A stretch of 64,000 nt of DNA from positions 14,329,181-14,393,180 of the forward strand of contig CAIIXF020000010.1 of NCBI GenBank assembly GCA_903813345.2, written 5' to 3'. Position 1 is the first letter of the stretch; the number at the start of each line of letters is the position of its first letter. Below are positions 1 through 12,720 of this stretch, one piece after another. The stretch is from Owenia fusiformis. Lineage: Eukaryota; Annelida; Polychaeta; Sabellida; Oweniidae. Below the pieces are notes generated by a model. It was not told the DNA's origin. It did not search any database and was given only the letters and a program-made list of their open reading frames with translations. The position numbers and the translations under genes are program-made.

Positions 1-34
1 ATTGGTGAGTAGTCTAGCTCTTGTTTTAAAAGCA

Positions 35-1380
35 TACGGTGAAACCGTTAAACTAGAACCCCCTGTTCGTGAAATACCTCTGTTCGTGGAAAACCTCTGT
101 TAGTGGAACACTTCAGAGTCCCAAGACTTAATTATCCCACCGAACGAAGTTCGAGGGGGATATAGAAAAGCCGTCCGTCCGTCCATTCATCCGTCCGTCC
201 GTTCGTGTGTCCGGGCAATAACTCAAATACCGGTTGACGGATTTCATTCAAATTTTATAGGCTTATGCCTTATGGGTGTAGGACCTCTGCTCGAGAAGGA
301 ATTTCAATATGGCCGCTTAATTCAAAATGGCGGCCATTTTTCGTAAAAACCGTTATCTTTGATAACTCAAATACCATTGAATGGATTTGGTTCAAATTTT
401 AGATGCTCATGCTTAGGGACATAGGAGCTCTGCTCGAGGAAGGATTTTCAAGATGACAGCTAAATTCCAAAATGGCGGCCATTTTTCATAAAAAAACATT
501 ATCGTTGATAACTCAAATACCATTGAATGGATTTGGTTTAAATTTTAGATGCTGATGCCTAGGGACATAGGAGCTCTGCGCAAGAAAGGATTTTCAAGAT
601 GGCAGCTAAATTTCAAAATGGCGGCCATTTTTCATAAAAAAACATTATCTTTGATAACTCAATTACCATTGAATGGATTTGGTTCAAATTTTACATGATG
701 ATGCCTAGGGACATAGGAGCTCTGCTCGAGAAGGGATTTTCAAGGTGGTAGCTAAATTTCAAAATGGCCGCCATTTTTCATAAAAGAACGCAACGTTTGA
801 TAACTCAAATACCAGTTGACGGATTTGGTTCAAATTCTATATGCTGATGCCTAGAGACAAAAAAGAAGTTCTGCTCAAAAATGAACTTTCAAGATGCCCA
901 CTGAATTTCAAAATGGCCGCCACTTTTTGTAAAAAAAACCGTAAATAATGATAACTCAAATACTAGTGGATGGATTTGGTTCCAATTTTATATGCTGATG
1001 TTTAGGGAAAAAGGAGATCTGCTTCAGAAGAAATTTCAAAGGCAATAACTGAATTTCAAAATGGCTGCCATTTTTCATTAAAAAAGTAACCTTTGATAAC
1101 CCAGATACCATTGGAAGGACATTCTCTGCTAAAGAAGAAATCTAAAGATGACAGCTGAATTTCAAAATGGCAACCATGTTTCATAAAGACATAATCTTTG
1201 ATAATTCAAATACCAGTGGATAAATTTGGCTCAATTTTTTTATCAAAACATGTTTTGTTCGTCGGGATTTGCTACTCCGTGGAGTTGCTGTTTTTCTAGT
1301 TTCGATAAGTGTAACACCTCCAAAACGGAACTCTTTTTAGCTCTATCAAAGGTGTTCCACTTAAACAGGTTGCATTTGAC
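35..1380. mobile_element. Degraded terminal-inverted-repeat element, split by a Helitron-like insertion
   Basis: The outer parts (about 35-134 and 1300-1380) match the two halves of the intact small element at 3460-3636. Both carry a left end with GTGAAACC/GTAAAACC, repeated AGTGGAACACCTC-type words, and a right end reading AAAGGTGTTCCACTT followed by an ACAGG/CTGG word. The copy here is interrupted between 134 and 1300 by another element, so the original insertion was about 180 bp. The ends are too degraded to define a target duplication. Non-coding. Confidence 0.6.
135..1299 (+). mobile_element. Non-autonomous Helitron, pearl-like, with ~146-bp internal tandem repeats
   Basis: The element begins with TCCCACCGAACGAAG after an A at 134. 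It ends in CTAG at 1296-1299 before a T, five T residues after an 18-base near-perfect hairpin at 1271-1288 (GCTACTCCGTGGAGTTGC). A/T target, 5' TC, and a 3' hairpin then CTRR are the Helitron hallmarks. Inside, after a run of CCGTCCGT repeats, eight units begin with a GATAACTCAAATACC word near 217, 361, 507, 653, 799, 950, 1095 and 1200, mostly about 146 bp apart. Each contains AAAATGGCGGCCATTTTTC. Internal core repeats of this size are known in bivalve pearl elements; membership of that family is inferred. There is no coding capacity. Confidence 0.7.
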
Positions 1381-2196
1381 CTTATGAAAAATATTCTAGA
1401 GAAACTGAGCTTGTATTCGAGAATGCAAATAGCATCTACCAGATGGCAAACTCATATGTTCTGCTCTGGCCCCAAACCTAGTAAAAATAACGATTTAATC
1501 TGATTATTAAGCAGCAACTAACACCTACTATCGAGTTGTTCGGCATTGAGAATAGTGGAAGTAAACCTGGTGCATGTGTTTAGACGCAAAACACATTTTT
1601 AGTTTGTTTCAGCATGTGTCAATGGCATCAAATCTCGTGATCACTTTTAATCGAAAAGTGGGTTGATCAATATCGCAACTTCAATTAATTACCCCAATTG
1701 TGTATTTTACATGAACCCTGTACAAAATATATATATAAGATACCATATTTTATGCCGACGTCACATTTGCTCCGATCTTCAATACTGGTGCCCAGCAGAG
1801 TATGAGTAATTTGTTCTAAACTAAATCAGGCCTCCTAGACTTCCACTAACACAATCATCAGTTTTGACATTGTTAACAAGGGTTCTCAAAACCCGAATAT
1901 GAATTCTTTAGTCGCAAACCACCAGTTCCTCTCTCCCAAACATATTTCTCCAACATCGAAAAAAACACAAAAAAGTGTAGCAACAATGTAGTTTGCGACA
2001 TCGGAACTGTTGATCGCATTAGTAGAAGTCTAGGAGGCCTGTTAATGCAAAACAAAATAATCATCGGCCTGGCGCATTTACTGAAAATCAGATAAAATGT
2101 GGCCATGTCATTATATTTTAATTTCACTATTTACCATGCTCCAAATCCTATCCACTCCTGTCTCCATTTTGTTAACATGTATTGTTGTACTTTCAG
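1381..2196. other. Presumed SCAMP intron; no gene seen apart from a small inverted-repeat element
   Basis: No coding exon could be recognised here. The stretch ends in a splice acceptor (TTGTACTTTCAG, ending at 2196) that opens the penultimate SCAMP coding exon. The only structured element is the inverted-repeat insertion at 1827-2041. Confidence 0.4.
1827..2041. mobile_element. Small terminal-inverted-repeat element (MITE-like)
   Basis: The left end CAGGCCTCCTAGACTTCCAC and the right end, reverse-complementing to CAGGCCTCCTAGACTTCTAC, form inverted repeats that continue with mismatches for about 45 bp. The whole is about 215 bp, non-coding, and sits in the presumed SCAMP intron. No convincing target duplication was found. 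Confidence 0.6.
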
Positions 2197-2748
2197 TGGC
2201 TGGATTGTTGGACTTGGTATGGTAGGAACCAATCCTGCAGTGGGAGCTATCATGTTGATCATTGCTCTCTTCTTTACTCTAACAGCTGTAGCAGTTATGG
2301 TACTACTTATTAGGGTGAGTTTCTTGTCATGATTCTCCCTAAAAGGAGTTTCTCGTCATGGCAACTGGCTCTACTTATAAGATGAGTTTCTTGTCATGAT
2401 TCTACTAATTAGGATGTGGTTCTTTTCATGTTTAATTAAAAGGGTGAGTTTATGGTATAATATATTAGGTTAGTTTTTCGTCATGATTCTATATAATAAG
2501 GTGGGTCATGACTCATTCAATTGAGTAACTTGGTTATATTGTAATCTCCAATGAAGAATTAAAGTAAAATCATGTTTAAATTTCAGGTTCATCGGTTATA
2601 CCGCAACACTGGTGCCAGTTTTGAAAAAGCGCAAGCGGAATTTGCATCTGGAGTTATGTCGAATAAAAATGTGCAAAATGCTGCAGCAACAGCTGCAACA
2701 TCAGCAGTTCGTAATTCAATGCAACCCCAAGGGGATAACAAATACTAA
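2197..2748 (+). CDS. SCAMP: Secretory carrier-associated membrane protein, last two coding exons (5' partial)
   Basis: SCAMPs are four-pass membrane proteins of recycling secretory and endosomal vesicles. The first exon here (2197-2314) follows an acceptor TACTTTCAG and ends at the donor AGG|GTGAGT. It encodes a glycine-rich hydrophobic segment ([36 protein letters not shown]), which fits the last transmembrane helix of the family. The second exon (2587-2748) follows TTTCAG and joins in phase 0. It encodes the typical SCAMP cytosolic tail: [20 protein letters not shown], then [17 protein letters not shown] and the C-terminus QGDNKY with a TAA stop. The intron is 272 bp. The NPF-rich N-terminus and other helices must lie upstream of the window. 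The family call rests on the conserved SFEKAQxEF and GVMSN motifs; which SCAMP paralogue it is cannot be told. Confidence 0.93.
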
Positions 2749-3459
2749 ATGCTCCCTTAGAGAGTGGAATTCCATATGGGGAAAAGAAAGATAGGATGCT
2801 CCCCTTGTAAATGAACTGAGTTGATTCGTGGAGGGGTGGCGTATATACCACCCTATAATTGTGCATATTGTGAATAAGGCTATATATACTCAAGGCACTA
2901 AGTGTTAAAGAATGGATTACAAAACAGTCAACATGGTACTAATGTATTAAATATTGTTGATGGTTTTGTAAAATGTCTGTATGTGATATATATACAAAAG
3001 TGCTTCTTCTTACATTCTATAAATACTGTTTATATGTAATATATTAGGCCTCTCATATTATCTGTGAACCTGCTAATGCATTGCTTCAGTTGGACTCTAA
3101 CATTTGAAGTAAGCAGAACATTCTTGAACACTTTGAAATATTGTTTCGTTCAAAACCAGTGTAAATCTGATCAAACAATTTTCTGACGAAATATTAAAGA
3201 CATATAAGCATCTTTTTCATTTGAAAAACTTAAACTGTAAAACTATATGTACTTTAATATTATATGCATGATCATTGTTGCAGAACTCAAGCCATGTGGC
3301 CAGTTTAATGTAAAAATGTAACTATAATCTTAATTGTAACTATGTGCAAATTTAAGAATGCAACCACAAGTGTAATCCATTGTAACCATTTCAGGCAGAA
3401 CTGTTAATGTGAATCCACACTTTTAGATGTAATTGGCATATGAAATAATGGATAATATA

Positions 3460-3636
3460 GAGTAAAACCTGTAAAGTGGAACACCTCTGTAAGTGGAGCC
3501 CCTCCATTAGTAGAACACTTCATAAAGTGTCACAAGCTATTCACCTATTGTTCAAGGAACCTATGTAAGTGGAACACCTCACAAGTGGAACACTTTTAGT
3601 GGTACCAAAGGTGTTCCACTTCCACTGGTTTTACTG
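3460..3636. mobile_element. MITE with TA target duplication (Tc1/mariner-like ends)
   Basis: The element starts GAGTAAAACC just after a TA (3458-3459) and ends GGTTTTACTG just before a TA (3637-3638). The termini are inverted repeats that continue into AAGTGGAACACC on the left and GGTGTTCCACTT on the right. A TA duplication is typical of Tc1/mariner-type transposition. It is 177 bp and non-coding, in the SCAMP 3' region, and a second disrupted copy is at 35-1380. Confidence 0.7.
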
Positions 3637-4866
3637 TACTAAGATGCCAAATATCAGAAATATGGAAATCACATTGGCAGTTATGTTAAAAAACTGTATC
3701 TTAAAGTTCAAGAATCAAAAATAGTTTTAGTTAAAATTTAAGAGTTCCTGGTCAATTCATTTGTGCCTTTGAAGAAATATATCCATCCAAAAGAGCACAT
3801 AAAATGGCTTGTTTATGAAAAGAATTTCTGAAAAGGTGAAAGTAATTTCTACTAGAGTGTACTTCTTAGTTACATGTTGAAAATCATTAGACCATTATTT
3901 TCAAGGTGTTAGAGGCATTTCGACTAAATTAAATATTTTATGTATGTTGTTATATCTGAACTGCTCATGTAGTCAGTCACATAAGCCACAGTGTTAGTTA
4001 CCGATGTTATAATCTCTATTAGGCCTAGTATTTATTGGCATGTTAAAGAAGATCAAACATTCTCATAAGACAGGTGTCACTGTATTTAAAATGAGTATTC
4101 CAAAACAAAGTTATTTTATTAATTTATTGTGCAATCACTGACATATGGTTCTGTCACTCTTGCATAAAATAAAAGTAGGCAGAACTAGCCAAATGTGTAA
4201 AAGTATATCACAAGTAAATGTGCATACTTGCTATGCATATCTTTGCAATATTGAGTCATGAGACTATAGAAAAGATGGCATCTTATTGCCATTGCACTGT
4301 TGTTTCAAAACTAAGCATAACTTGAACATTTTACTTTGCATTTTTGTAAACGGAATGTTTAAGTGACAGATCCATAGAATTTGTACATATACAAAATATA
4401 CGCTTATTTTAAATGTTAAGATGTAATGCAATGTGAAGCATGTACAATGTATATAAACTTGGCTTGCGATTAAGACAGTGTAGATAGGGTATTAAACTTG
4501 AATAGTATGGTATGATGTTTAGGTATGTTTCCAACTGGAAACGCTAATTCACAAGCAACCTTCTAAGTGTATAGCTCCTAGATTCAAAGAAAGAAAAACT
4601 GGATGAGTTCTTGAGATTTCCTTTCTAAGAACTGCATATAAATGGCCAGTTTTGAATTAGTCCATGCTAGTTTGTTTCTTTTAAACATATGTCCCTGAAA
4701 ATCATTGGGTCTTTATGTACTTCTTTACATTTCATAATTATGCTCGTGTATATAAGTGAAATGATGATGTATGATTGATGTGATTGTGTTGTGACAATTT
4801 CATCATTTATGCAACTTCATTCTTGTTATTCATTTGTACTATTATTACATTAATGTTGAGGTTATT

Positions 4867-4980
4867 GTGAGGACGTCTGCCTTTTGTGTGGACGTCTGCC
4901 TATTGTGAGGACGTCTGCCTATTGTGACGTCTGCCTATTATTAGGACGTTTACCTTTTATGGGGACATCTGCCTGTTGTC
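4867..4980 (+). repeat. Short degenerate tandem repeat, about 20-24 bp unit
   Basis: Six imperfect copies of GGACGTCTGCCTATTGTG follow each other, with GGACGTTTACC and GGACATCTGCC as variants near the 3' end. The tract lies in the probable SCAMP 3' region. Confidence 0.75.
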
Positions 4981-5370
4981 CATTGTTTTAGAAGTTGCAA
5001 GGATAAAAGTCTCCATCTAGGCTAGCTTACTCTCGTGTGTGAAGTAAAAGGAAAATAAATGGTGATTGGTCAATGATTCATTTTTGACCAATATGCCTTA
5101 AATCCATATATGGCACACTGATTAATGAGTGACCATGTATCTAGACACAAATAAGGATAAAGTTTAATCTTCTTCCGAACGCAGAGCTCACAGCTCATAC
5201 TTAAGAGTAAGCCACTTATATGTATGAGACTTTGAGCCGGTGAACGGAAGGACTTCATCAGGAGACAATAAGGCTGATTTCATACCATACATATATGTAT
5301 ATTTCAAGTAAATTGGTTGTATACGAGGACAGATATTGACGTATTAATAAATAAAAAAACATCATTGAAT

Positions 5371-6721
5371 ATCTTCGCTCTTTTGTTGTATTGATTAAAT
5401 TATTTAAATCATGTGCTGTTGGCATGTGAAAAAACGTACATCCCAGCCCAGCGACTCTTCAATTGCTGTTGATTGCCCTTCGGTTAATGTAATTTGTAAA
5501 TTTTACCCTACCCCCTCGCCCCTCCCTAAATACATGAATTGGCATCATGGGTGTAACCAGGCATGAGAACTGTCAAAAGTTTGCATAAAAATATTAATGC
5601 AGACAATATTTCAACTGAACAGTGCCTTTAACTCAATCATTTCTCTTCAGGAATATAGCGAAGCTGTCTGTCAGTTCCTCCTACTGCATTTGTAGGATTC
5701 TTGTATTTGCTAGAAAGATGTAAATATAAGTGAATAGTTTTAGTAACCTTTTTTCAAAGATGGCCACCGCTTTGAAACCAAAATATTGACTATTACTGTT
5801 TGAAATGTTGATAGTGTGTACATAAAATTCTATTTCAAATTATTTTCCATGTTTCTCACCCCGACCCACATGGGCCATGTATGGGTGTTCTAGAAAATAT
5901 ATATTTTCTCAGAAATATGACTTTATCAAACTCAGATCATGGGCTTTCAATTAGAGCATTTTAGAGTAGCTATATTGAAATATTGTATCGCTTTTCAGAT
6001 TAATGCCTCTTAAAATCCAAAATAGCATCATGATTTGGAATTTTTCATTTTTAACCAAAGTATTGGGTATCACTGAAATTTTTTTCTGATTCGAGCCTCA
6101 GGAATTGCAGTAATTCGGCATTATATCAGAGATATTTTATTGTAGAATAGATCACAATAAGATTACTATATCTAGTAGATATGATTTATGTTATTCGTGC
6201 TTCGATTCAAAACGTCCACATAATTCGAGAATTCCCTCAAAACAATATTGTGACATATTTCAGATTCACGAATAATTTGTTCGTTCTTTACCGTTTCCTA
6301 GTTTTAGATATACTGGCTAGTGGGTAGGGCCCTAGGTAAAACGTCCACTGTGTTCGATACAATAGATGTTACTCGACTCTAGCTAGAAGACTAGCTAGTT
6401 TATCCTGTACAATGATAAAGCACTACATTTTTAATAATCACATAAACACATTCATAAACACGATAGAAAATAAATGATAACCCCAGCACCTCCTAATGTT
6501 GTTGGCAATGGATCCGCTACCTGAGACACAAGATACATCTCTTGGAATCAAACATGTTGCCAAACGATTCTCTTCCAAGCATAAACTGAATAAAAAATTG
6601 TTTTGGACATCTGAAAGCCAAGATCTTATCAGCTTCATTCAGAATATCTCCTTGAGTTATTGAACCTGATTTCAGCAGTGCTCTTGAAGGCCCTTAAAGA
6701 ACATTCAGGGCATAGATAGAG
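5371..6721. other. AT-rich intergenic sequence, nothing recognised
   Basis: No reading frame with a recognisable domain, no RNA gene and no repeat array was seen here. Short open frames are those expected by chance in AT-rich DNA. Confidence 0.4.
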
Positions 6722-7282
6722 ATTATCCTATATGAGGTTCAGGATATTGGGATTACCCCGAGGCCAATATAATATATTTGCCCGAGGGCCGCAGGTCCCG
6801 AGGGAAAATATATTATATTGACCAAGGGATAATCCCAATATCCTGAACCGACTATAGGATAATATGTTTATCCCATACCAATCTTGGTCATCTGGTTCAC
6901 ATTGTTCAATCGTGGAAATATTTTAGAATATTCATGTCCAGTTTTGTTTTCTTGGCCGTGGGCGGATTTTTCTGTTCTCTCAAATATTCCCACATCTATT
7001 ATCTCGAATGTTTTAAGTGGATGCTCCTTCCCTTTTTAAACCATCAAACAGATCCCGATTGTCTGTGTTTTCTCCATTGTCGTTTACAGTCATTACGCGA
7101 ACGTTACAAATTATGAACAAATATACGAGCGGCGATTATGACGTAGCGGGCAGATATACTATATCTGCCCGCTCGGAGCGGGACGTAAAGCTATATCTGC
7201 CCGCTGATGAAAATATAAGTTTTTACAAACCGGCTTTATGTACCTGTAACACGTCCAAGTATGGGATAAATTATCTTATCTA
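6722..7282. mobile_element. Composite palindromic element: 142-bp hairpin plus TIR-flanked segment
   Basis: Positions 6722-6863 form a near-perfect hairpin. ATTATCCTATATGAGGTTCA at the left pairs with a right arm ending TATAGGATAAT, and an inner arm around ATATAATATA flanks a CCCGAGGGC centre. The right foot of this hairpin is also the left end of a longer inverted-repeat unit. GATAATATGTTTATCCCATA at 6858 pairs with TATGGGATAAATTATCTTAT ending at 7280. The inner part contains two ATATCTGCCCGCT words around 7160-7200. No protein is encoded. Related GGCAATA hairpins lie at 45.3-45.9 kb. Confidence 0.6.
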
Positions 7283-9980
7283 AGATGTTGCCGTCATGGT
7301 GTATTGAACTAGTACAGGCGTATAGCATAATTGAAATAACATTCTGATAAATCCACGATAAAGATAATTTCTTCTGCTACTGAAGTTGATGAAAATAAGA
7401 ACCATGCAAAGTAAATCAGAAATAACTACCGCATCTCGAATGAATCAGTTCAAAATGTGTTTGCATTTATGAAGGGGTGATTCTTTTGAGGTAGGGAGTA
7501 CCCTTAAACGTTACCCAAGGCGCAGAGTATAGTTCTAAACTAAATGTAGAGAAAGCTCTTTCAAGAAGCGTAGTAATACGTTGACAAATACAAAGGGTTC
7601 CAGAACAATAGGCGATTCTGGAAATTGTAATTTTTTACTAAATCACGCTAGGCCTCTATATGAAGTTGTGTAGATTTCCTCCTTTCGCATTAGTCCATGT
7701 CGATACAATACTCATCAGCGTATGATGAAGGCAAGGGAAATTATATTTTTATGATATGATTTAAGAGAAACTGGTCATACTAAAAAAGATGTATGGCTTA
7801 TTATTCATAAACCCAAGAGATGTTATACTGCAAATCAGATTTTTGAGTGTACCCAAATGTTTAAATATTTGATTTAGGGACAATGATGGTGATGTATGTA
7901 TTCACGGTGCCCCATAATTAATGATTTACAGACCACATAAATGATGCATGTATACAGGGTGTCCCAAATTATAAAAGGAAACTGATTGACATTTACAATT
8001 CTTGCGCTATTGGAAAGCAACGTATTGGGGCATTTTGAACTGATACAAGTTTAAAGATGTTTTCACAACTGTGATGCTCACACTGCCACAATGAAGTCTG
8101 ACGCAACATTGAATGCCGATGATCGCTGTCAAGAATGAAGAAAGGACTGAAAATATAACTATATTGTGGAATCCATAGCCTTTCTTCTTTTCATTCTTTT
8201 CACATTACCTGATCATCGGGTTTCTCATATAAAAGACAGGCCTTGACTTTTTCAATAATCCCACCTTCTACTTTACTGATGATTAAACAGATGGTTTGTA
8301 AACAGACCCGTAAATGTTCCTTGTAAATGAGAATCTTCATTTTATTACGATCATTATTTGTTGGTACAGTTGGGACTGTTCTATGATCAGAACTCAATAT
8401 TGCCGTAAAATACACAAAGGGGACCTATTACACGGTAGATATGATGATTTGAAATTAATTCAATTGCCTTTTTTTATTATGAGAACCATTTGCACTTTTA
8501 TAATCCGAACGAACGTGGTTTGTGAGAGATATCAAGAAGCCGTATGTCCGTCCGTTTTTCTATCCGTCTTTCTTGGCAATGAGTCACATTCCAGTTGACT
8601 TACATTGGTAACATAATGGACGTTCGTTAATGTAACAAAAGCGAGGGGCTAGATATATATGAATTGCAACTTCATTTACAAAACAAATTCCAAATTGAAG
8701 AAACTTATTAAAACTAGGCTATATTTTCTAGCTTTGGGCCAAATTATAATCTCCAACTTGACTTATAAGTAAGTTTATATTGAGAAAACGAAAAATTCGT
8801 ATCCAGGAAGTTCATCCATTTTGTTATATTGACGTTTCGTCAAAAGTAACTAGTTGTGGAACGGGACAGCATCTTTTCCAATCAATCGAGGTTGGGCCAT
8901 GCAGCCGAAGGTAAGCCATACAACCGAAGGTAAGCCATACAACCGAATTTTGCCGATTCAATCTGACGGAGAATGCCGAGCCCCTATTTTTGACCAATAA
9001 GAGACGTCCTCTTCACATTCGTGGTACCCTCGGTTGTGGAACAGTGAGAGTGATCCCGAGTATAATGGATCATCCTAAAGGGTTACCATAAAAAGGTTGT
9101 ATGGTCCATTCTCCTTCCATTTGACTGAATAGTTTGACAATCAAGATAAGACATCATTCTATGAATAGTGAACAGATATATTTCTATGATACGATTGCTC
9201 TTTCAATCAAACGCAGATTCGAGAGAATCAGCTGTCATATCTCTATTTGAGTCAGCAAATAAATATTATTTACTGCAAGAAGTCGTTTAAAATTATCCGT
9301 GTAAGTTATTCAACCACGACATTATTACACATCTTAATTCTTTGATATTTTATTTATAGTCTCCCTGGCATTGGTGAATCCCCTTTAGTAGGCTGTATAG
9401 TATAGTATGAAATTGCACATACGCACAAATATCCTTGTAGACATACCATACACGGCGGGCAGATAAAGATGGGACACTCACAAATATTCTACTCGAACGA
9501 CCAATATGAACCAAATGTAAATGTGCATGTAAAATTTCATTATTTTTCTCTATGCAAAAATGTGAAGCGTTACTTAAAAAAAAACAGTGTTTGATATTGC
9601 GTATTATTTTCAATAACTTTTCCTATCATTTTACTCATATCTCACCAACTATACAATATTTATTGCCAACCCTGGAAATTATATTAATGAGAAAATCTAA
9701 ATCTTGTCTTTCTCCATTCTACCATTAGAGGAGAAAATATGCAAGTAAATTCAATATTAAATATTCATTCTCCATTTCATAATTTTTAGTCATTTCTTTC
9801 CTGGATTTCAACAACAACGTAAAGATAAGAAATCGAGTCAATTATGGAGAGGCTAGGCAATCTAGCTGACAAGGTATGATATTTGCAATAGCTGCCTTCG
9901 TAATACACAGAACTGGAAATTGGGACACATTTTATGTCCAGATTCACATGCATCTTTTCCTAATTGCATTGCATCTGATT
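7283..9980. other. Intergenic sequence with repeat fragments only
   Basis: No gene was recognised. Visible features are a TATACAGGGTGTCCCAAAT word at about 7951, a sequence common at transposon ends and found again in part near 31969 and, reversed, near 55128; a pearl-like fragment at 8500-8610; and two tandem 20-bp copies of AGGTAAGCCATACAACCGAA near 8910-8950. A short start-codon-plus-donor (ATGGAGAGG to AAG|GTATGA, 9844-9873) is present but too short to call as an exon. Confidence 0.4.
8500..8610 (+). mobile_element. Truncated 5' end of a pearl-like Helitron
   Basis: CGAACGAACGTGG, then GAGATATCAAGAAGCCG, CCGTCCG runs and GGCAATGAGTCAC followed by CCAGTTGAC resemble in order the first ~110 bp of the Helitron at 135-1299. 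The internal repeat array and the 3' hairpin are missing. Confidence 0.5.
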
Positions 9981-11130
9981 CGATGTAGTCGACTTATGCT
10001 GATAAAGATGGCCCTCTTCATGGACTGTTAGTATTTATGGAACAGATCTGAGATATGTTCTTTGGCTTACTGATATGTCATCTTTACTAAGAATATAATA
10101 AACAAACCCAAACGACGTGATCCATGACGCAATATTAACCCCATGGTTCATGGAACACACACTATCAAGAATACGAAACCAGATCTGAAGAATCAATCTT
10201 CAAAATCAAAATTCCAAGTGAGCACCGAAGATCGAATACATTGATTCTTTGAGTGTAAGAAAATAGACGATTCATTAACTGGTGTACTCATCATCCATGC
10301 AGTGTTGCTAAAGAGTAAAGTATCTCTTTGTAATTTAGTGCCGTGCTCCAATCACAAACACAAGCAAAATTCATTACTTTTTGATCCTCTGTCTTTGTTT
10401 TAAGCAGTAAACCTTGGGGAAGAACATTGCAATAAAATATATGTAATGAACTTTTTTTCTTTTTATGTTACACACCTTTTGTTATCCAATAATGACAATT
10501 ACCATAATTATAAAATAACTATAATTGTATAAAAGTTCAATGGTTGTAAGTTTCAACAGGTCCACGTCATACTGTTTGTAACAATGATGTATTCCTTCAT
10601 TCGTTTGATGAAATACCTTGATGGAGATGGATCTAGATGCTTCTTCAAAGGTTAATGGCTTTTTAAATCACGAGTTACTGTTGTGCAATTCTATCGTAAA
10701 GAATGTTACAAAACTTCCATATCACAGCCATATTTTGTAATTGTATTTAATTAACGTAGCATACATCACTTCTCACCTAGACTAATTGCGTAACAGTGTA
10801 TTAATTAAAGACACAAAACGGAATCTGTCAACAGCATAGATCACTGATGAATGAATGGAAAATTACTGATCATCCACTTAGAAATGAATTATATATGGAC
10901 ATAACTCCTATCTTCTCATTGCTCTACCGATAGAACTTTGACTCTACAGTAATTTCCGTTCTTCCTTTTTACCTTTTAAAAACAGGGACGCACACAAGGT
11001 GTCCTACAATTTATGTAACGAGTCCTGTAGCTTTTACAAAACTACATAAACCGTTTGTTTTATTATCAAGAATGTTTGTTAAACTCATCAAACATTTTCA
11101 ACAGAACTTAAAAAATGTGCGATTGCAATT

Positions 11131-11448
11131 GTGATTGCTTTAGTGCACACTCGTACATCCGACTCTAAAATGAAAGATGCACCTCTTAACAATAGTTACT
11201 TGTTTGCTCAAGACCTCAAAGACGAAGCTGAGACAAGAGGGTGGCACGCATCCGTCTTCCCTATCGAAGTTGGTTGCAGGGGGTTCCCAGCAACATCAGT
11301 CAGAACCCTATTATCCAAGATAGGATTGCAACCCAAGGAGCTCAAGAGTGCCTTAAAGTCTATCAGCTCAGCAGCAGAAGACAGCTCCAGATGGCTGTGG
11401 ATCAGAAGAAGAGATAAGTGGAACCCAAAGGCGACCCAGTCCACCTAA
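11131..11448 (+). pseudogene. Fragment of a retroelement polymerase-type C-terminus
   Basis: An open frame of 105 codons ends at TAA. Residues from about 24 onward read FAQDLKDEAETRGWHASVFP, then IEVGCRGFPATSVRTLLSKI and SSRWLWIRRRDKWN. The order of an R-G-W word, an EVGCRGF block and an A-A-E-x-S-S-x-W-L-W-x-R-R end is one I recognise from the C-terminal tail of reverse-transcriptase-bearing retroelement proteins in invertebrates and fish; that identification is from memory. No catalytic reverse-transcriptase motif is present, and the sequence upstream is not open, so this is a dead fragment. The methionine at 11131 need not be a real start. It lies within segment A and has no counterpart in segment B. 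Confidence 0.55.
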
Positions 11449-11672
11449 GTCCCACAATAACAATGCTTGTTTATGTGGCCAACCACCAGACCACTAGGTG
11501 TTCCATATGATAGCTCATATGGACGGGGAGTATACAGCAGGAGGCGCTTACTCGGCCGAACCCGACCTCACACCGATATTCAAGCATGTTCTAGTCCCCC
11601 CTTTGGCATGCCATTCCCATTCATCAGTCCAATATGTCAAGTAGCGAAGCATCATGGATGTTTAACAAATGG

Positions 11673-11770
11673 ATGTCACTTGTTTCATTATGTTGTGGAT
11701 GTATGTAGTCCACAAGGGGTTTCAAAAAAATGAACCCCACCCCCTTTGCAAATCCTGGCTTCGGGCCTGC
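11673..11770 (+). repeat. Dispersed repeat fragments
   Basis: Positions 11673-11716 (TGTCACTTGTTTCATTATG and GTGGATGTATGTAGTCCACA) recur in reverse orientation at 31811-31857. Positions about 11730-11770 (TGAACCCC.. then GCAAATCCTGGCT and CGGGCC) recur in the same orientation at 26640-26680. Both are short pieces of interspersed repeats. Confidence 0.6.
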
Positions 11771-12692
11771 ACCTAACACTTAGAAACGTTGAAAGAGAAC
11801 AGCAATACCGTGTAAAAATGACGAACCCCTTAATATTGGATACATATTCCTCGGTCACCCTGTACCAAATGGTATTATCTGATGACATGAGCTTAGTTTT
11901 TGTTTAAGTTAGTTTCCCTGTTACCCTTGAGCATTTCCGCATCATGATATTCCATTCTTATGAGTAAGGCAAATTGTGGGTTAAATTCGGTCACGTAATT
12001 ACGCAGCTTACGTCACTCATTTTAGGATTTTATCTTGTAGAGTAAACGATGTCCAAATGGGGAAAACAGTTCATCATCCCAGAATATTATGGACTCTCTA
12101 TTAAAACCATGCAATACTGCATATATAACGATTTATTTGAAACGATTGATGAGTCTTCCTTCACGTTCAAACGGGTATTTGATGCCTCGACCATGCCATT
12201 AGAATGTGGATGACTCTCTTTTACAAACGCATTTAATAGTATAGTCTCAAAACAAAAAATATGTACGGTTGGACAGTTTGTTCAATGACTCAAAAGTGCA
12301 CATTTGTACAGGAGAAATGCAAGATAGGTATCTGTGAAAAAAACATTTCTTCTTTTCTCTCTTATTGGTCTTGACATTAGACCAGAAGTGGAATGACAAA
12401 TGGCTTTTACAGTTCTGGTTTAATTTACAATACCTTTCATTTGAAAGATAAATCAATTTTTCGCAATCAATAATAGTGTGTGGCCCCATTAAATCTATGG
12501 ATTTTAGATTCATCTTCTTGCAAGCATATTGGGAAGCACATGCTTCCAGTCTAATGCACTTATTTCTGGTATATTTGCAGGAAGCAATTAATAATTTTAG
12601 AACATCTACTTTGTTTACTACGGATCTTCTAACACTTCTGCATATACTAGTAATTGTATAAGCTTAAACATTAATCCCACTGGAGATCAACT

Positions 12693-12720
12693 GGAAACAA
12701 AGACACGATGTCTTCGTTTC
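12693..12720. repeat. Short palindrome sharing the element core word
   Basis: GAAACAAAGACA and TGTCTTCGTTTC are inverted repeats around a 3-base centre, with one mismatch. The same AAACGAAGACA word forms the ends of the neighbouring element at 12878-13106. Confidence 0.5.

Larger units (their letters stand above)
2749..5370 (+). other. Probable long 3' untranslated region of SCAMP and downstream sequence
   Basis: No coding sequence is visible after the SCAMP stop. The sequence is AT-rich and contains several AATAAA words (for example near 4165, 5054 and 5347-5357), any of which could serve as a polyadenylation signal. Which one is used cannot be told. It carries a MITE at 3460-3636 and a short tandem repeat at 4867-4980. 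Confidence 0.35.

Noticed and set aside
9844-9873. ATG plus ten codons and a donor (AAG|GTATGA) as a first exon
   Set aside because: Too short to separate from chance; no upstream or downstream support.
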